A stretch of DNA of 47,342 bases from Gammaproteobacteria bacterium (GTDB taxonomy: Bacteria; Pseudomonadota; Gammaproteobacteria; DRLM01): the NCBI GenBank assembly GCA_023266095.1, contig JAHFRV010000022.1:1-47342 (forward strand), read 5' to 3'. This document shows, in pieces, positions 17,401 to 24,479 of the stretch. A model generated the notes under the pieces. It was not told the DNA's origin. It saw only the letters and a program-made list of their open reading frames with translations, and searched no databases. Numbering within the stretch: position 1 is the first letter of the stretch; the number at the start of each line of letters is the position of its first letter. A program made the translations under genes and the position numbers.

Positions 17401-17604
17401 CTGCCGCTGGTGCTCGCCACCGGCGCGGGCGCGGCGGCGCGGCAGTCGATGGGCACCGGCGTGTTCGGCGGCATGATCGTCGCGACATTTATCGCGCCGA
17501 TCTTCGTGCCGTTGTTTTTCACCTTGCTGGCGCGCAAGCCGCGGCCCGCGCATCAACACGCCGCCGCTCCCCATCGCGACCCGCTGTTGGAGGACAAATC
17601 ATGA
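14452..17604 (+). CDS. RND multidrug efflux transporter (AcrB/MexB, HAE-1)
   Basis: The 1050-residue inner-membrane proton/drug antiporter starts with the canonical FFIERPIFASVLAIIL. It carries the TM4 acidic pair in GIVVDDAIVVLENVER and the TM10 lysine in GLAAKNAILIAEFA, the proton-relay residues of AcrB. Two large periplasmic loops follow TM1 and TM7, and the length equals that of AcrB homologues. The substrate is expected to be hydrophobic or amphipathic compounds (family knowledge). It lies 58 nt after the adaptor gene and its stop overlaps the start of the channel gene (ATGA), giving a complete tripartite operon. Confidence 0.96.
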   Translation: MSKFFIERPIFASVLAIILVLTGLVSAAILPIAQYPEISPPTVTITASYPGASAETLAKTVAAPIEEQLSGVENLLYFNSTAASNGQITITATFEVGTDIDKATFNVNNRVQLATPRLPDEVRRNGVMVAKRSQNILLVVALNSPKSSYDMLYLSNYATQNVVDELKRIPGAADVIVFGARDYSMRIWLQPDRMARLGLTTGDITAAINAQNAQYAAGKIGADPAPAGQQLVYTVTARGRMLEAEEFGQIILRSGGPDGVLRLKDVARIELGAQSYDQANTVNGQPAIAIAVFLQSGANALDMSEGVRVKMAELKKDRFPQDVDYLIPYDTTRFVAASIEAVIQTLVEAAILVLLVVFVFLQTWRATLIPMIAVPVSLIGTFAGLWLFGFSINTLTLFAMVLAVGIVVDDAIVVLENVERLMREQLMKPFEAALEAMREVQNAIIGIVLALVAVFIPVAFLGGIAGQLYRQFAVTVAVAVVLSGFVALTLTPTLCAVLLKPRDRNQGVMGKIFHPFNRGFGWVTERFLHAVKLALSWRATALTIFAVFLGIVALLFWRIPGSFVPPEDQGYIISGVALPDGATLARTMKTTEQLRSMMAGNQAIENIFIVNGFDLISSANKSNAATIFMPMRPWHEREQTAQQMVEEVSGKGLKLADGIAFAFNPPAIRGLGATGGFEVYVRGRSDPDPQRLAQVTNDFIAALGQNPALQGLRTLYRPTVPQLRVEVDREKSLALGIPVNDVFAALQAQMGSLYVNDFNKSGRTYRVTIQADAQYRAKPEDLGNIYVRSATSGNMIPLKALIKVEDIIGPEQIERYNGYIAAKVLGGAKPGFSSGEAIKAVEQTAKQSLPAGYDIEWTGQAFQEKRSGGASVFAFGFALIMVYLILSALYERWGVPVAVVLAVPFALLGALGFTFLRGLENDIYFQIGLVVLIGLAAKNAILIAEFAMQGMEQGKSAAEAAVEAARLRFRPIVMTSLAFVFGVLPLVLATGAGAAARQSMGTGVFGGMIVATFIAPIFVPLFFTLLARKPRPAHQHAAAPHRDPLLEDKS

Positions 17605-19043
17605 ACTCGCAAACCCTGTCCGCGTTTCGCGCGGTGCTGACCGGTTTTGGCATGCTGGCGACGCTCGCCGCGTGCGCCGTCGGTCCCGATTTCAAGCGGC
17701 CGGTCGTCGCGCTGCCGGCCGCCTATCCAGCGCAGACCGAGGACGCCGCTCAAGCCGCGTTGGCCGCTGACTGGTGGACAATTTATCAAGATCCCCGGCT
17801 CGATGAACTGGTCAAAGCGACCTTGCAAAACAACACCGAGCTCGAGCGCGTGCTCGCGCAAATCGAAGAAGCCGAAGCGGTGCTGGATGAGTCAGGCGCC
17901 AGTCTCTTTCCCCAAGTAGAGCTCGGCGCCTCCAGTGCCCGCTCGCGCAGCAGCACTTTAAACGCCCAACGTTTGCCGGCGGGCACGCCGCCGATCTCCA
18001 ATTCACACCGCTTGGCCTTGTCGGCCTCGTTCGAAGTGGATTTCTGGGGCAAATTGCAGCGCGCCACCGAGGCCGCGCGCGCCCAGGTGTGGGGTACCCG
18101 TTATGCGCGCGATGTGATCGCGCTGACCTTGGCCGGCACCACCACCCAGGCCTATTTCGCGCTGCGCGCGCTCGACGCTCAGATCGCGGTCACCCAGCAA
18201 ACCCTGACTTCGCGCGACGATACGTTGGCGGTGATGAAAAAACGCGCGGAAGGCGGGCTGGCTTCGGAACTTGAACTCAATCAGTCGCAGGGCGCGCGCG
18301 CCGACGCGGCGCTTCAACTGCGCGAATTGCAGCGGCAGCGGGCGCTGGTCGAGCATCAATTGGGGACACTCACCGGCCATCTCGACTTGAAGATCGCGGC
18401 CGGGGATTTGGCGGATCTGTCTATTCCGCCGACCCCGCCGGTGGGTCTGCCATCGACCTTGCTCGAGCGTCGTCCGGATATTCAACTGGCTGAGCAGGAA
18501 TTAATCGCGGCCAACGCCCAAATCGGTACGGCCAAGGCCGCGCAATTTCCGACTTTCTCGTTGATCGGCAATTTCGGCGGGCAGAGCGAGGAGCTCGGCA
18601 ATCTGCTGAAGGCGGGTGCCCGTATCTGGTCGATGGGTCTCGACGCGACCATGCCGATCATCGATTCAGGCCGCTATGCCGCACGGACACGGCAGGCCGA
18701 GGCCCGTCACCGCCAATCGCTGGCCGGCTACCGGAAGAGCGTGGAGACCGCTTTCCAGGAAGTCGCCGATGCCTTGAGTAATATCCAGCAGACCCGGGCC
18801 GCGGTGACCGACCAGCAGGCCAAGCTTGATGCGGCTCGTAACGGCTTGCGTCTGTCCGAGCTGCGCTATAAAGCGGGTTATTCCGGTTATCTCGAAGTAC
18901 TGGATGCGCAACGCAGCGCGTACGCCGCTGAATTGGCCTTGGTGCAGAACCGCCAGGCGCAGCTGGTCTACAGCGTCGATTTGATGAAGGCGTTGGGCGG
19001 TGGCTGGTCGCCCGCCGGGGCGGCGCCGCTGGTGCAACGATAA
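17601..19043 (+). CDS. NodT/OprM-type outer-membrane efflux channel lipoprotein
   Basis: The 480-residue TolC-superfamily lipoprotein has lipobox TLAAC (Cys25) and the typical CAVGPDFKRP start. Two structural repeats follow: helices and strands around DPRLDELVKATLQNNTELER, then FWGKLQRATEAARAQVWGTR, PSTLLERRPDIQLAEQELIA and a C-terminal helix pair ending with SGYLEVLDAQRSAYAAELAL. It forms the outer-membrane exit duct for the RND pump encoded just upstream and overlaps that gene by four bases. Confidence 0.95.
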   Translation: MNSQTLSAFRAVLTGFGMLATLAACAVGPDFKRPVVALPAAYPAQTEDAAQAALAADWWTIYQDPRLDELVKATLQNNTELERVLAQIEEAEAVLDESGASLFPQVELGASSARSRSSTLNAQRLPAGTPPISNSHRLALSASFEVDFWGKLQRATEAARAQVWGTRYARDVIALTLAGTTTQAYFALRALDAQIAVTQQTLTSRDDTLAVMKKRAEGGLASELELNQSQGARADAALQLRELQRQRALVEHQLGTLTGHLDLKIAAGDLADLSIPPTPPVGLPSTLLERRPDIQLAEQELIAANAQIGTAKAAQFPTFSLIGNFGGQSEELGNLLKAGARIWSMGLDATMPIIDSGRYAARTRQAEARHRQSLAGYRKSVETAFQEVADALSNIQQTRAAVTDQQAKLDAARNGLRLSELRYKAGYSGYLEVLDAQRSAYAAELALVQNRQAQLVYSVDLMKALGGGWSPAGAAPLVQR

Positions 19044-19207
19044 GAGTCGGCGCTGTCTGTTTTTGATCTCAGCGAGAATGACGCAACAATGAAAATGCTC
19101 AGAGCCTCCCGCAAACGACACCTCACCAACCGGATAATAAGGCTCGATAGGGGTTAAAATGTCGAGTTCAAACTATCGCAAGCCGTGACTTTATAAAATT
19201 TGGCGTT

Positions 19208-19225
19208 GCCGCCGCGTGCGGCGGC
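19208..19225 (+). other. GC-rich hairpin in the leader of the TetR gene
   Basis: The perfect inverted repeat GCCGCCGC - GT - GCGGCGGC lies 26 nt before the repressor start. It has no T-tract, so it is not a standard terminator. It may stabilise or restrict translation of the leader. Confidence 0.35.
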
Positions 19226-19250
19226 GAAGGCCTAAATATCGAGGTGTATC

Positions 19251-19880
19251 GTGGTCCGTCGTACTAAAGCAGAAGCCTTGGTCACCCGCGCCCAGTTGCT
19301 GGACTCCGCCGAGGCGGTCTTCAGTGAAAAAGGCGTTACCAACACGTCGCTGCAGGAAGTGGCCGCTGCCGCCGGCGTCAGTCGCGGCGCGCTCTACCAT
19401 CATTTCAAGAATAAAGTCGATCTCACCGACGCGTTGTTGGATCGGGTCATGCTGCCCTTGAACGAGATGCGCATGCGCGCGCCGTTGGCCGCGCCCGATG
19501 ACCCGCTGAGTCAGATACGGCTGCGTGCCATTCATGTCCTGCGGCAAGCCAGTAACGATACCCACACCCGCGCGGTGTTCACCATTCTTTTCCATAAATG
19601 TGAATACGTGGACAAAATGCTGCCCATCAAGCAGCGCCATCTTCAGACCCGCAACGAATGCGCCGAGGATGTGAGCCAAGTGTTCGCCGCGGCGCTTGCC
19701 GCCGGGCAATTGCCCGGCCATCTCGACCCCCATGACATTACCATGGGTTTGTTTAGCTTCATTGATGGCCTGGTCTACAACTGGCTGCTCGATCCTGCCG
19801 GCTTTTCCCTGGAAAACAACGCCGAGCTGTTCGTCGATATTTATTTGGAAGGTCTGCGACAGGCTAAGCCGAAGAAGTAA
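19251..19880 (+). CDS. AcrR-like TetR-family repressor
   Basis: A GTG start preceded by GAGGT gives 209 residues. The N-terminal HTH reads RAQLLDSAEAVFSEKGV, TSLQEVAAAAGVSRGALYHH, FKNKVDLTDALL, which is the AcrR/TtgR signature. The ligand domain includes VFTILFHKCEYVDKM, closely resembling the corresponding AcrR segment. Ligand binding should release it from the operator at 13144-13169. Unlike E. coli acrR, which is divergent from acrAB, this gene follows the pump operon in the same direction, about 200 nt after the channel gene, so it could be co-transcribed and give negative feedback (inference). Confidence 0.9.
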   Translation: MVRRTKAEALVTRAQLLDSAEAVFSEKGVTNTSLQEVAAAAGVSRGALYHHFKNKVDLTDALLDRVMLPLNEMRMRAPLAAPDDPLSQIRLRAIHVLRQASNDTHTRAVFTILFHKCEYVDKMLPIKQRHLQTRNECAEDVSQVFAAALAAGQLPGHLDPHDITMGLFSFIDGLVYNWLLDPAGFSLENNAELFVDIYLEGLRQAKPKK

Positions 19881-20396
19881 AAGACGCCGGACCATGCCCT
19901 ACCCTCTCCCGCAGGGGTAGACCCGCAAAACTTGCCACCCTAACATCTCACCGCTGCCGAAAGAACTGCTATGGACACACTGATCATTCAAGCCCAAGCT
20001 GCCCTTGATAACCGCATTCTACTATGCGAGATGCAGTTCATTCGGAGCTTGGCGTGGCACGCCGAGGTGTCGCCGTTTTTAATAGCGGTTAGCCAATAAA
20101 ATGAAGGGAAACAAAAATAGCATTTTTCACTTTCCGCGCTCTGAGAATTGCAGCAGGGAAGTATTCAAAGCTTGCTGAAATTTGCCTGGTTAAGAACGAA
20201 CCGAGCGAGTATGCGTATTATCTCGATAGACAGTTTACCGAATGTAAGACGGTCATAACCCGATGCAGGCACGAAGGGTGGCGGTAACAGAGCGTCTATA
20301 AAAGCCCGTCTGTTACACAACCACCACTGTGCCTGTCTTGCCTCCTGCCCATGTCAATTACTTCAAGGGTCGATCACCAGAGTCCCGAAGCTTCGC
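19881..20396. other. 516-bp intergenic stretch
   Basis: No convincing gene. A 42-residue open frame (19971-20099, plus) has a poor ribosome site and no recognisable motif. There is a hairpin CTACCC (19899-19904)/GGGTAG (19915-19920) shortly after the TetR gene without a T-tract. A second inverted repeat GTAACAGA (20284-20291)/TCTGTTAC (20309-20316) lies where transcripts from the OmpA-like gene (minus) would end. Either could help terminate the two convergent genes. Confidence 0.5.
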
Positions 20397-21800
20397 CTAG
20401 TTGTTGAGCAGGCGTAACTCCACGCGGCGATTGGCGGCCCTACCCTGCTCCGATGCATTGTCCGCCACCGGCTTATCGGGACCGTATCCCTGCGCGGTCA
20501 GATTGGCGCTCGAAATTCCTTTCGACACCAGGTAGGTTCTTACCGCTTCGGCACGCTGCTGGGACAAGCGAATATTGTGCTGACGATTGCCGCGATTGTC
20601 GGTATGTCCCGCCACCTCGACTTTGAGATCGGCATTACGTCGCAGTGTTTCGGCGGCATCGTTCAAAATGGCTTCGGAATCCTGGGTGAGCCTGGCCGAG
20701 TTCGTGGCGAATGTGACACCTTCGAGCTTGATGACGGCGGCAAGCGCACAGCCCTTGTTGTCCACCTTCACCGCCGGCTTGGTATCAGGGCACTTGTCCA
20801 AATTATCGGTGATCCCGTCACCATCGCTGTCGACCACTATCTCGCAGCCGCTGGCATCCACCTTAACGCCGGCAGGTGTATTCGGACATTTATCCTGGGC
20901 GTCGACTACGCCGTCGCGGTCACTATCGACGGCCACCTCACAGCCACTGGCATTCACCTTGACGCCGGCAGCCGTATTCGGGCATTTGTCCTGGCTATCG
21001 ACTACACCGTCGCGGTCGCCGTCTACGTCCACTTCGCAACCACTGGTGTCGACCTTGACCCCTTTGACCGTGCCGGGGCATTTGTCCTGACTATTGGGAA
21101 CCCCGTCGTTGTCGCTGTCGCTTTCGACCTCGCAACCACTGGCGTCCACTTTGGCGCCGGCGCGCGTGCCGGGACAACGGTCACGACTGTCCAGCACGCC
21201 ATCAGCGTCGCCGTCCATATCGATGGGAGCTGCGGCGATGTGTTGCGGTTTCGCGCCCAGCGGTACGGCCAGACCCAAGTTGACCATCCAGTCGCCGAAG
21301 CGGTCTTGTCCCGCAATGCTGTCATTGTCATTGTCCATGCGATACCGGGCGTCGGCCCGCAGCGCCAGACCGTAGTCCGTCAAGTGGGCCATCACGCCCG
21401 CCCCGGCATTCAACATGGGATGAGTGCCGGAATTGCCGGCCACTTTGGTACGCAGTGCACCCGCGCCTACCACCAGGTAGGGGGAAAAACGCGGGGCGCG
21501 ATCAAAAAGGTACAAGCCATCTATGCCCAAACCGAGCTGGTCGAATTTTCCGGTGCCCGTGGATATATCCAGTTTATCCGTTGTGGCACTGAGTTCCATG
21601 TTCCAGTGTTCGCTTACGGCCTTGCCTATCCCCAATTGAAAACCCATACCATCATCGGCCTGACGGTCATCATCACCGATTAGGTAACTCACGCCTGGTG
21701 CGAGATACCAGCGATTATCAAACTCGGCTGCCTGTGCACCGGCCAGCGGCAACAGGGCCGCAGCAAGCAGTACGATTCCATATTTACGAGTACTCTTCAT
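20397..21800 (-). CDS. OmpA-family protein with TSP3 repeats
   Basis: The start at 21800 follows AAGGAGAATAGC and gives 467 residues with a signal peptide ending AQA-AEF. Residues about 24-185 form an N-terminal outer-membrane beta-barrel (WYLAPGVSYLIGDDD). About 190-345 carry five thrombospondin type 3-like calcium-binding repeats (units of the form DSDNDGVPNSQDKCPGT followed by VDTSGCEV). The last 115 residues are an OmpA_C peptidoglycan-binding domain (VEVAGHTDNRGNRQHNIRLS, LSQQRAEAVRTYL). The layout matches OprF-like porin/structural proteins that anchor the outer membrane to the wall. It is divergent from the two-component operon and may be its target (inference). Confidence 0.92.
   Translation of the reverse strand: MKSTRKYGIVLLAAALLPLAGAQAAEFDNRWYLAPGVSYLIGDDDRQADDGMGFQLGIGKAVSEHWNMELSATTDKLDISTGTGKFDQLGLGIDGLYLFDRAPRFSPYLVVGAGALRTKVAGNSGTHPMLNAGAGVMAHLTDYGLALRADARYRMDNDNDSIAGQDRFGDWMVNLGLAVPLGAKPQHIAAAPIDMDGDADGVLDSRDRCPGTRAGAKVDASGCEVESDSDNDGVPNSQDKCPGTVKGVKVDTSGCEVDVDGDRDGVVDSQDKCPNTAAGVKVNASGCEVAVDSDRDGVVDAQDKCPNTPAGVKVDASGCEIVVDSDGDGITDNLDKCPDTKPAVKVDNKGCALAAVIKLEGVTFATNSARLTQDSEAILNDAAETLRRNADLKVEVAGHTDNRGNRQHNIRLSQQRAEAVRTYLVSKGISSANLTAQGYGPDKPVADNASEQGRAANRRVELRLLNN
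20775..21240 (-). repeat. Five tandem TSP3-coding repeats
   Basis: Five in-frame units of about 30 residues, each with DxDxDGVxDxxDKCPxT and xVDxSGCE cores, are also recognisable as a DNA-level tandem repeat of about 90 bp. Such repeats can expand or contract by recombination. Confidence 0.7.
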
Positions 21801-22124
21801 TGCTATTCTCCTTGACAAATAATTCGGCGCTGTACCCATAGGCTCGGCCCTACTATTAACTAGGACTGAAAAGCTACAGCTATGGGGATATCCTCAAAAT
21901 GCGAGGGTATGAGTATTATCCGCTTATGCGATGCATTGACAATCGTCTCAGCGCGGAATTAACGAAAGTTAACATAGCCGCTGCACACAAAGTGCTTGAG
22001 GGGCACGATAATGTGAACCGCCAGATAACAGATAGGGACTGAGCGTCATTGGGGCGCGAGCGAGAAATCGTGATATCGTTTATTTTTTGCTCCGTAGTAA
22101 TATCGGAGCCGCGGGAGGTTGCCA
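21801..22124. promoter_or_regulatory. Divergent promoter region, ompA-like / two-component operon
   Basis: This 324-bp region must contain the promoters of the OmpA-like gene (minus) and the response regulator operon (plus). It includes the palindrome TTAAC-GAAA-GTTAA at 21959-21972 and a TTGACA at 21936-21941. The same palindrome architecture recurs upstream of the DUF481 gene at 28247-28260. No -10 box could be assigned with confidence. Confidence 0.45.
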
Positions 22125-22820
22125 GTGCGAATTGCGTTATTGGAAGACGAGCCGGCGCAGGCCGAGTTGTTGCGAAGCTGGCTGACGGAGGCGGGATATC
22201 ACTGCTACGTTTTTACCACGGGCGAAGCGATGCTGCGTGCGTTGGGCAGCGACAGCTTCGACTTGATGATCTTCGACTGGGAACTGCCGGGCATGAATGG
22301 GATCGAGGTTACCCGTCGGGTGCGGGAGCGTTGCGGCCGAAATCCGCCGATTCTCTTTGTTACGAGCCGCCATCAGGAAAAGGACGTGGTCGAGGGCCTC
22401 GCCGCGGGCGCCGACGATTACATGACCAAGCCCGCGCGCCGTCTGGAGTTGTTTGCCCGTTTACAGGCCTTGGCCCGCCGTGCCGCGCAGGTTAACGATG
22501 ACGCCTTGGAATTTCCACCTTATCGTTTTCTGAGTGACCAGCACGCCGTCAAGATCGGTGGCGAGACCGTGCAATTGACTGCCAAGGAATACCAGCTGGC
22601 CGAGTTCCTGTTTCGCAATGCCGGCCGCTTGCTGAGCCGCGGACATATCCTCGAAAGCGTGTGGGGGTTGCGTCACGACCTCAATACCCGCACCGTCGAT
22701 ACTCACGTGAGCCTGGTGCGCCATAAACTCGCCATCGATCCTGCGCGCGGTTGGCGATTGGCCACGATTTACCGCCACGGTTACCGTTTAGAGCGCTTCG
22801 ATGCCGCGGAGCAGGCGTAA
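22125..22820 (+). CDS. OmpR-family response regulator
   Basis: The GTG at 22125 is favoured because GGGAGG ends 7 nt upstream; the product begins VRIALLEDEP (231 residues). The receiver domain shows the acidic pair E8/D9, phospho-acceptor D51 (LMIFDWELPGMNG), T80 and K102 (MTKPA). The C-terminal winged helix (about 140-225) carries QLTAKEYQLAEFLFRNAGRL and RTVDTHVSLVRHKL, typical of OmpR/PhoB. Its stop is immediately followed by the LysM/FecR gene and then the CHASE2 kinase gene, so the cognate sensor is clear. It likely controls envelope genes, possibly the divergent OmpA-like gene (inference). Confidence 0.93.
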   Translation: MRIALLEDEPAQAELLRSWLTEAGYHCYVFTTGEAMLRALGSDSFDLMIFDWELPGMNGIEVTRRVRERCGRNPPILFVTSRHQEKDVVEGLAAGADDYMTKPARRLELFARLQALARRAAQVNDDALEFPPYRFLSDQHAVKIGGETVQLTAKEYQLAEFLFRNAGRLLSRGHILESVWGLRHDLNTRTVDTHVSLVRHKLAIDPARGWRLATIYRHGYRLERFDAAEQA

Positions 22821-24479
22821 ATGACGCCGTATGCGCAACGGCCGTGCCTGTCCCGTGCGCGGGTTTGGTGGTGCGCGCTATGCTGCCTCGGCATGGTCTC
22901 CGGATCCGCCTTGGCCGAAGAGTGGCTATACACCACTCGTCCGGGCGACTCTTTGTGGAACATCAGCAAGACTTATTTACAGAGCGTGAATTATTGGGCG
23001 CGGTTACAGCGTCACAATGACCTTAAGAACCCAATCCATTTGCCACCCGGCCTGCAGTTGCACATACCCTATGCCTGGTTGAAGGTCCAGCCGCAGGCCG
23101 CCGTAGTCGTCGAGGTGGCGGGAGAGGTGACCTTGCTCACCACGCCCGGAGCCGCTCCTCTGCCCTTGCTGGTTGGCGCCGAGATCCGTACCGGCGCGGA
23201 ATTACGTACGGGCAACGGCGGTAGCGCCACGCTGCGCCTCGCCGACGGTTCGACATTCTTGCTGCATGGCGACAGCATCGTGATCTTCGACACCTTGAGT
23301 GTCTACGGATCTACCGGCATGGCCGATACGCGTCTGCGTTTGCAGCGCGGGCGCTTGGATAACCGCGTGACGCCCTTGAAAGTGCCTGGTTCTCGTTACG
23401 AGATCACCACGCCCTCCGCCATTGCCGCGGTACGCGGCACGGAGTTTCGCATCAACGCTACAACCGACGGGACAGCGACTCGCACCGAGGTCCTGGAGCA
23501 TCAGGTCGAAGTCAGTGCCGCGGGTGTGAGTCGCGGCGTGCCCGCCGATTACGGCACGGTCGCTGAAAACGGCCAGCCGCCTTCGGTTCCGCAAGCGCTC
23601 TTGCCGGCCCCGGATTTATCCGCCATGCCGCCGCTCATCCGCGCGACGCGCGTGCACTTGCAGTGGCCGTCGCTCGCGGAAGCGGCCGGTTACCGTGTGG
23701 AGATCGCGCCTGACGATGGTTTTTCCAGCCTGCTGGGCGATGCCGTGACCCGCGAGGCGTCACTGGACTTGGAGGATCTACCGATGGGCGCATTGTTTGT
23801 CCGCGTGCGCGCCATCGCCGCCAATGGCCTGGAAGGTCAAAACGCCAAGCATCGCATCGAACACCACCCGCCGCTGGCCATGCCCACTTTGTTGCAGCCT
23901 CCCGCCGATACACCGGTGGCACACGATGGTGGCTATGTCTACGCGTGGGCCGCGGTACCCGACGCCGCGGGCTATCGATTACAGATCGCGCGGAATGCCG
24001 AGTTTACCGAGACAGTCCGCGATGAGCGGGTGAAAGCTACGAAGTCAGTGCCGGCACCGGCGCTGGACAGCGGAGTATGGTATTGGCGCGTCGCGGCCTA
24101 CGATGACTACGGCAGCCTCGGGGACATTTCCCTGCCGCGGCGCCTGGAAGTGCGAGAGCCACCCGCCGCACCGGCCGCACTTAAAGTCGTCCTTGCTGAA
24201 ACCGTGCTGCACGCCGAGTGGCAAGCCGTGTCCCATGCGCAACGCTATCAGGTCGATGTGGCACGGGATGAGGCATTCAAAGATCTGGTGCAGAAGTCCG
24301 AGGTGGCCTCGACGCGATTCGAGACGCCACCGCTCGCTGACGGACATTATTGGCTGCGGGTGCGGGCGATCGACGACCTGGGCACGACGGGATCGAACAG
24401 TGAAGCCGCCCGAGTTGATGTGGCTACGGATACCCCCTGGTGGCCGTTGATGTTCATTTTTCTCGTGCCGTGGCTGTGA
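22821..24479 (+). CDS. Periplasmic LysM / FecR-domain / Fn3-like protein
   Basis: The 552-residue protein has a signal peptide (cleavage near ALA-EE). A LysM peptidoglycan-binding module follows at about 36-80 (LYTTRPGDSLWNISKTY, NPIHLPPGLQLHIP). A FecR domain lies at about 95-215 (GSATLRLADGSTFLLHGDS, ITTPSAIAAVRGTEFRI). About 270-535 contain three fibronectin-III-like repeats (LQWPSLAEAAGYRVEIA, YAWAAVPDAAGYRLQIA, AEWQAVSHAQRYQVDVA). In two-component operons with CHASE2 kinases such proteins are plausible periplasmic partners that present a cell-wall signal; this is inference. It abuts the regulator gene without a gap and overlaps the kinase gene by four bases (GTGA). Confidence 0.87.
   Translation: MTPYAQRPCLSRARVWWCALCCLGMVSGSALAEEWLYTTRPGDSLWNISKTYLQSVNYWARLQRHNDLKNPIHLPPGLQLHIPYAWLKVQPQAAVVVEVAGEVTLLTTPGAAPLPLLVGAEIRTGAELRTGNGGSATLRLADGSTFLLHGDSIVIFDTLSVYGSTGMADTRLRLQRGRLDNRVTPLKVPGSRYEITTPSAIAAVRGTEFRINATTDGTATRTEVLEHQVEVSAAGVSRGVPADYGTVAENGQPPSVPQALLPAPDLSAMPPLIRATRVHLQWPSLAEAAGYRVEIAPDDGFSSLLGDAVTREASLDLEDLPMGALFVRVRAIAANGLEGQNAKHRIEHHPPLAMPTLLQPPADTPVAHDGGYVYAWAAVPDAAGYRLQIARNAEFTETVRDERVKATKSVPAPALDSGVWYWRVAAYDDYGSLGDISLPRRLEVREPPAAPAALKVVLAETVLHAEWQAVSHAQRYQVDVARDEAFKDLVQKSEVASTRFETPPLADGHYWLRVRAIDDLGTTGSNSEAARVDVATDTPWWPLMFIFLVPWL

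Noticed and set aside
19971-20099. 42-residue open frame after the TetR gene
   Set aside because: Weak ribosome site, no motif, and located in a region without other coding signals; mentioned only in the gap description.
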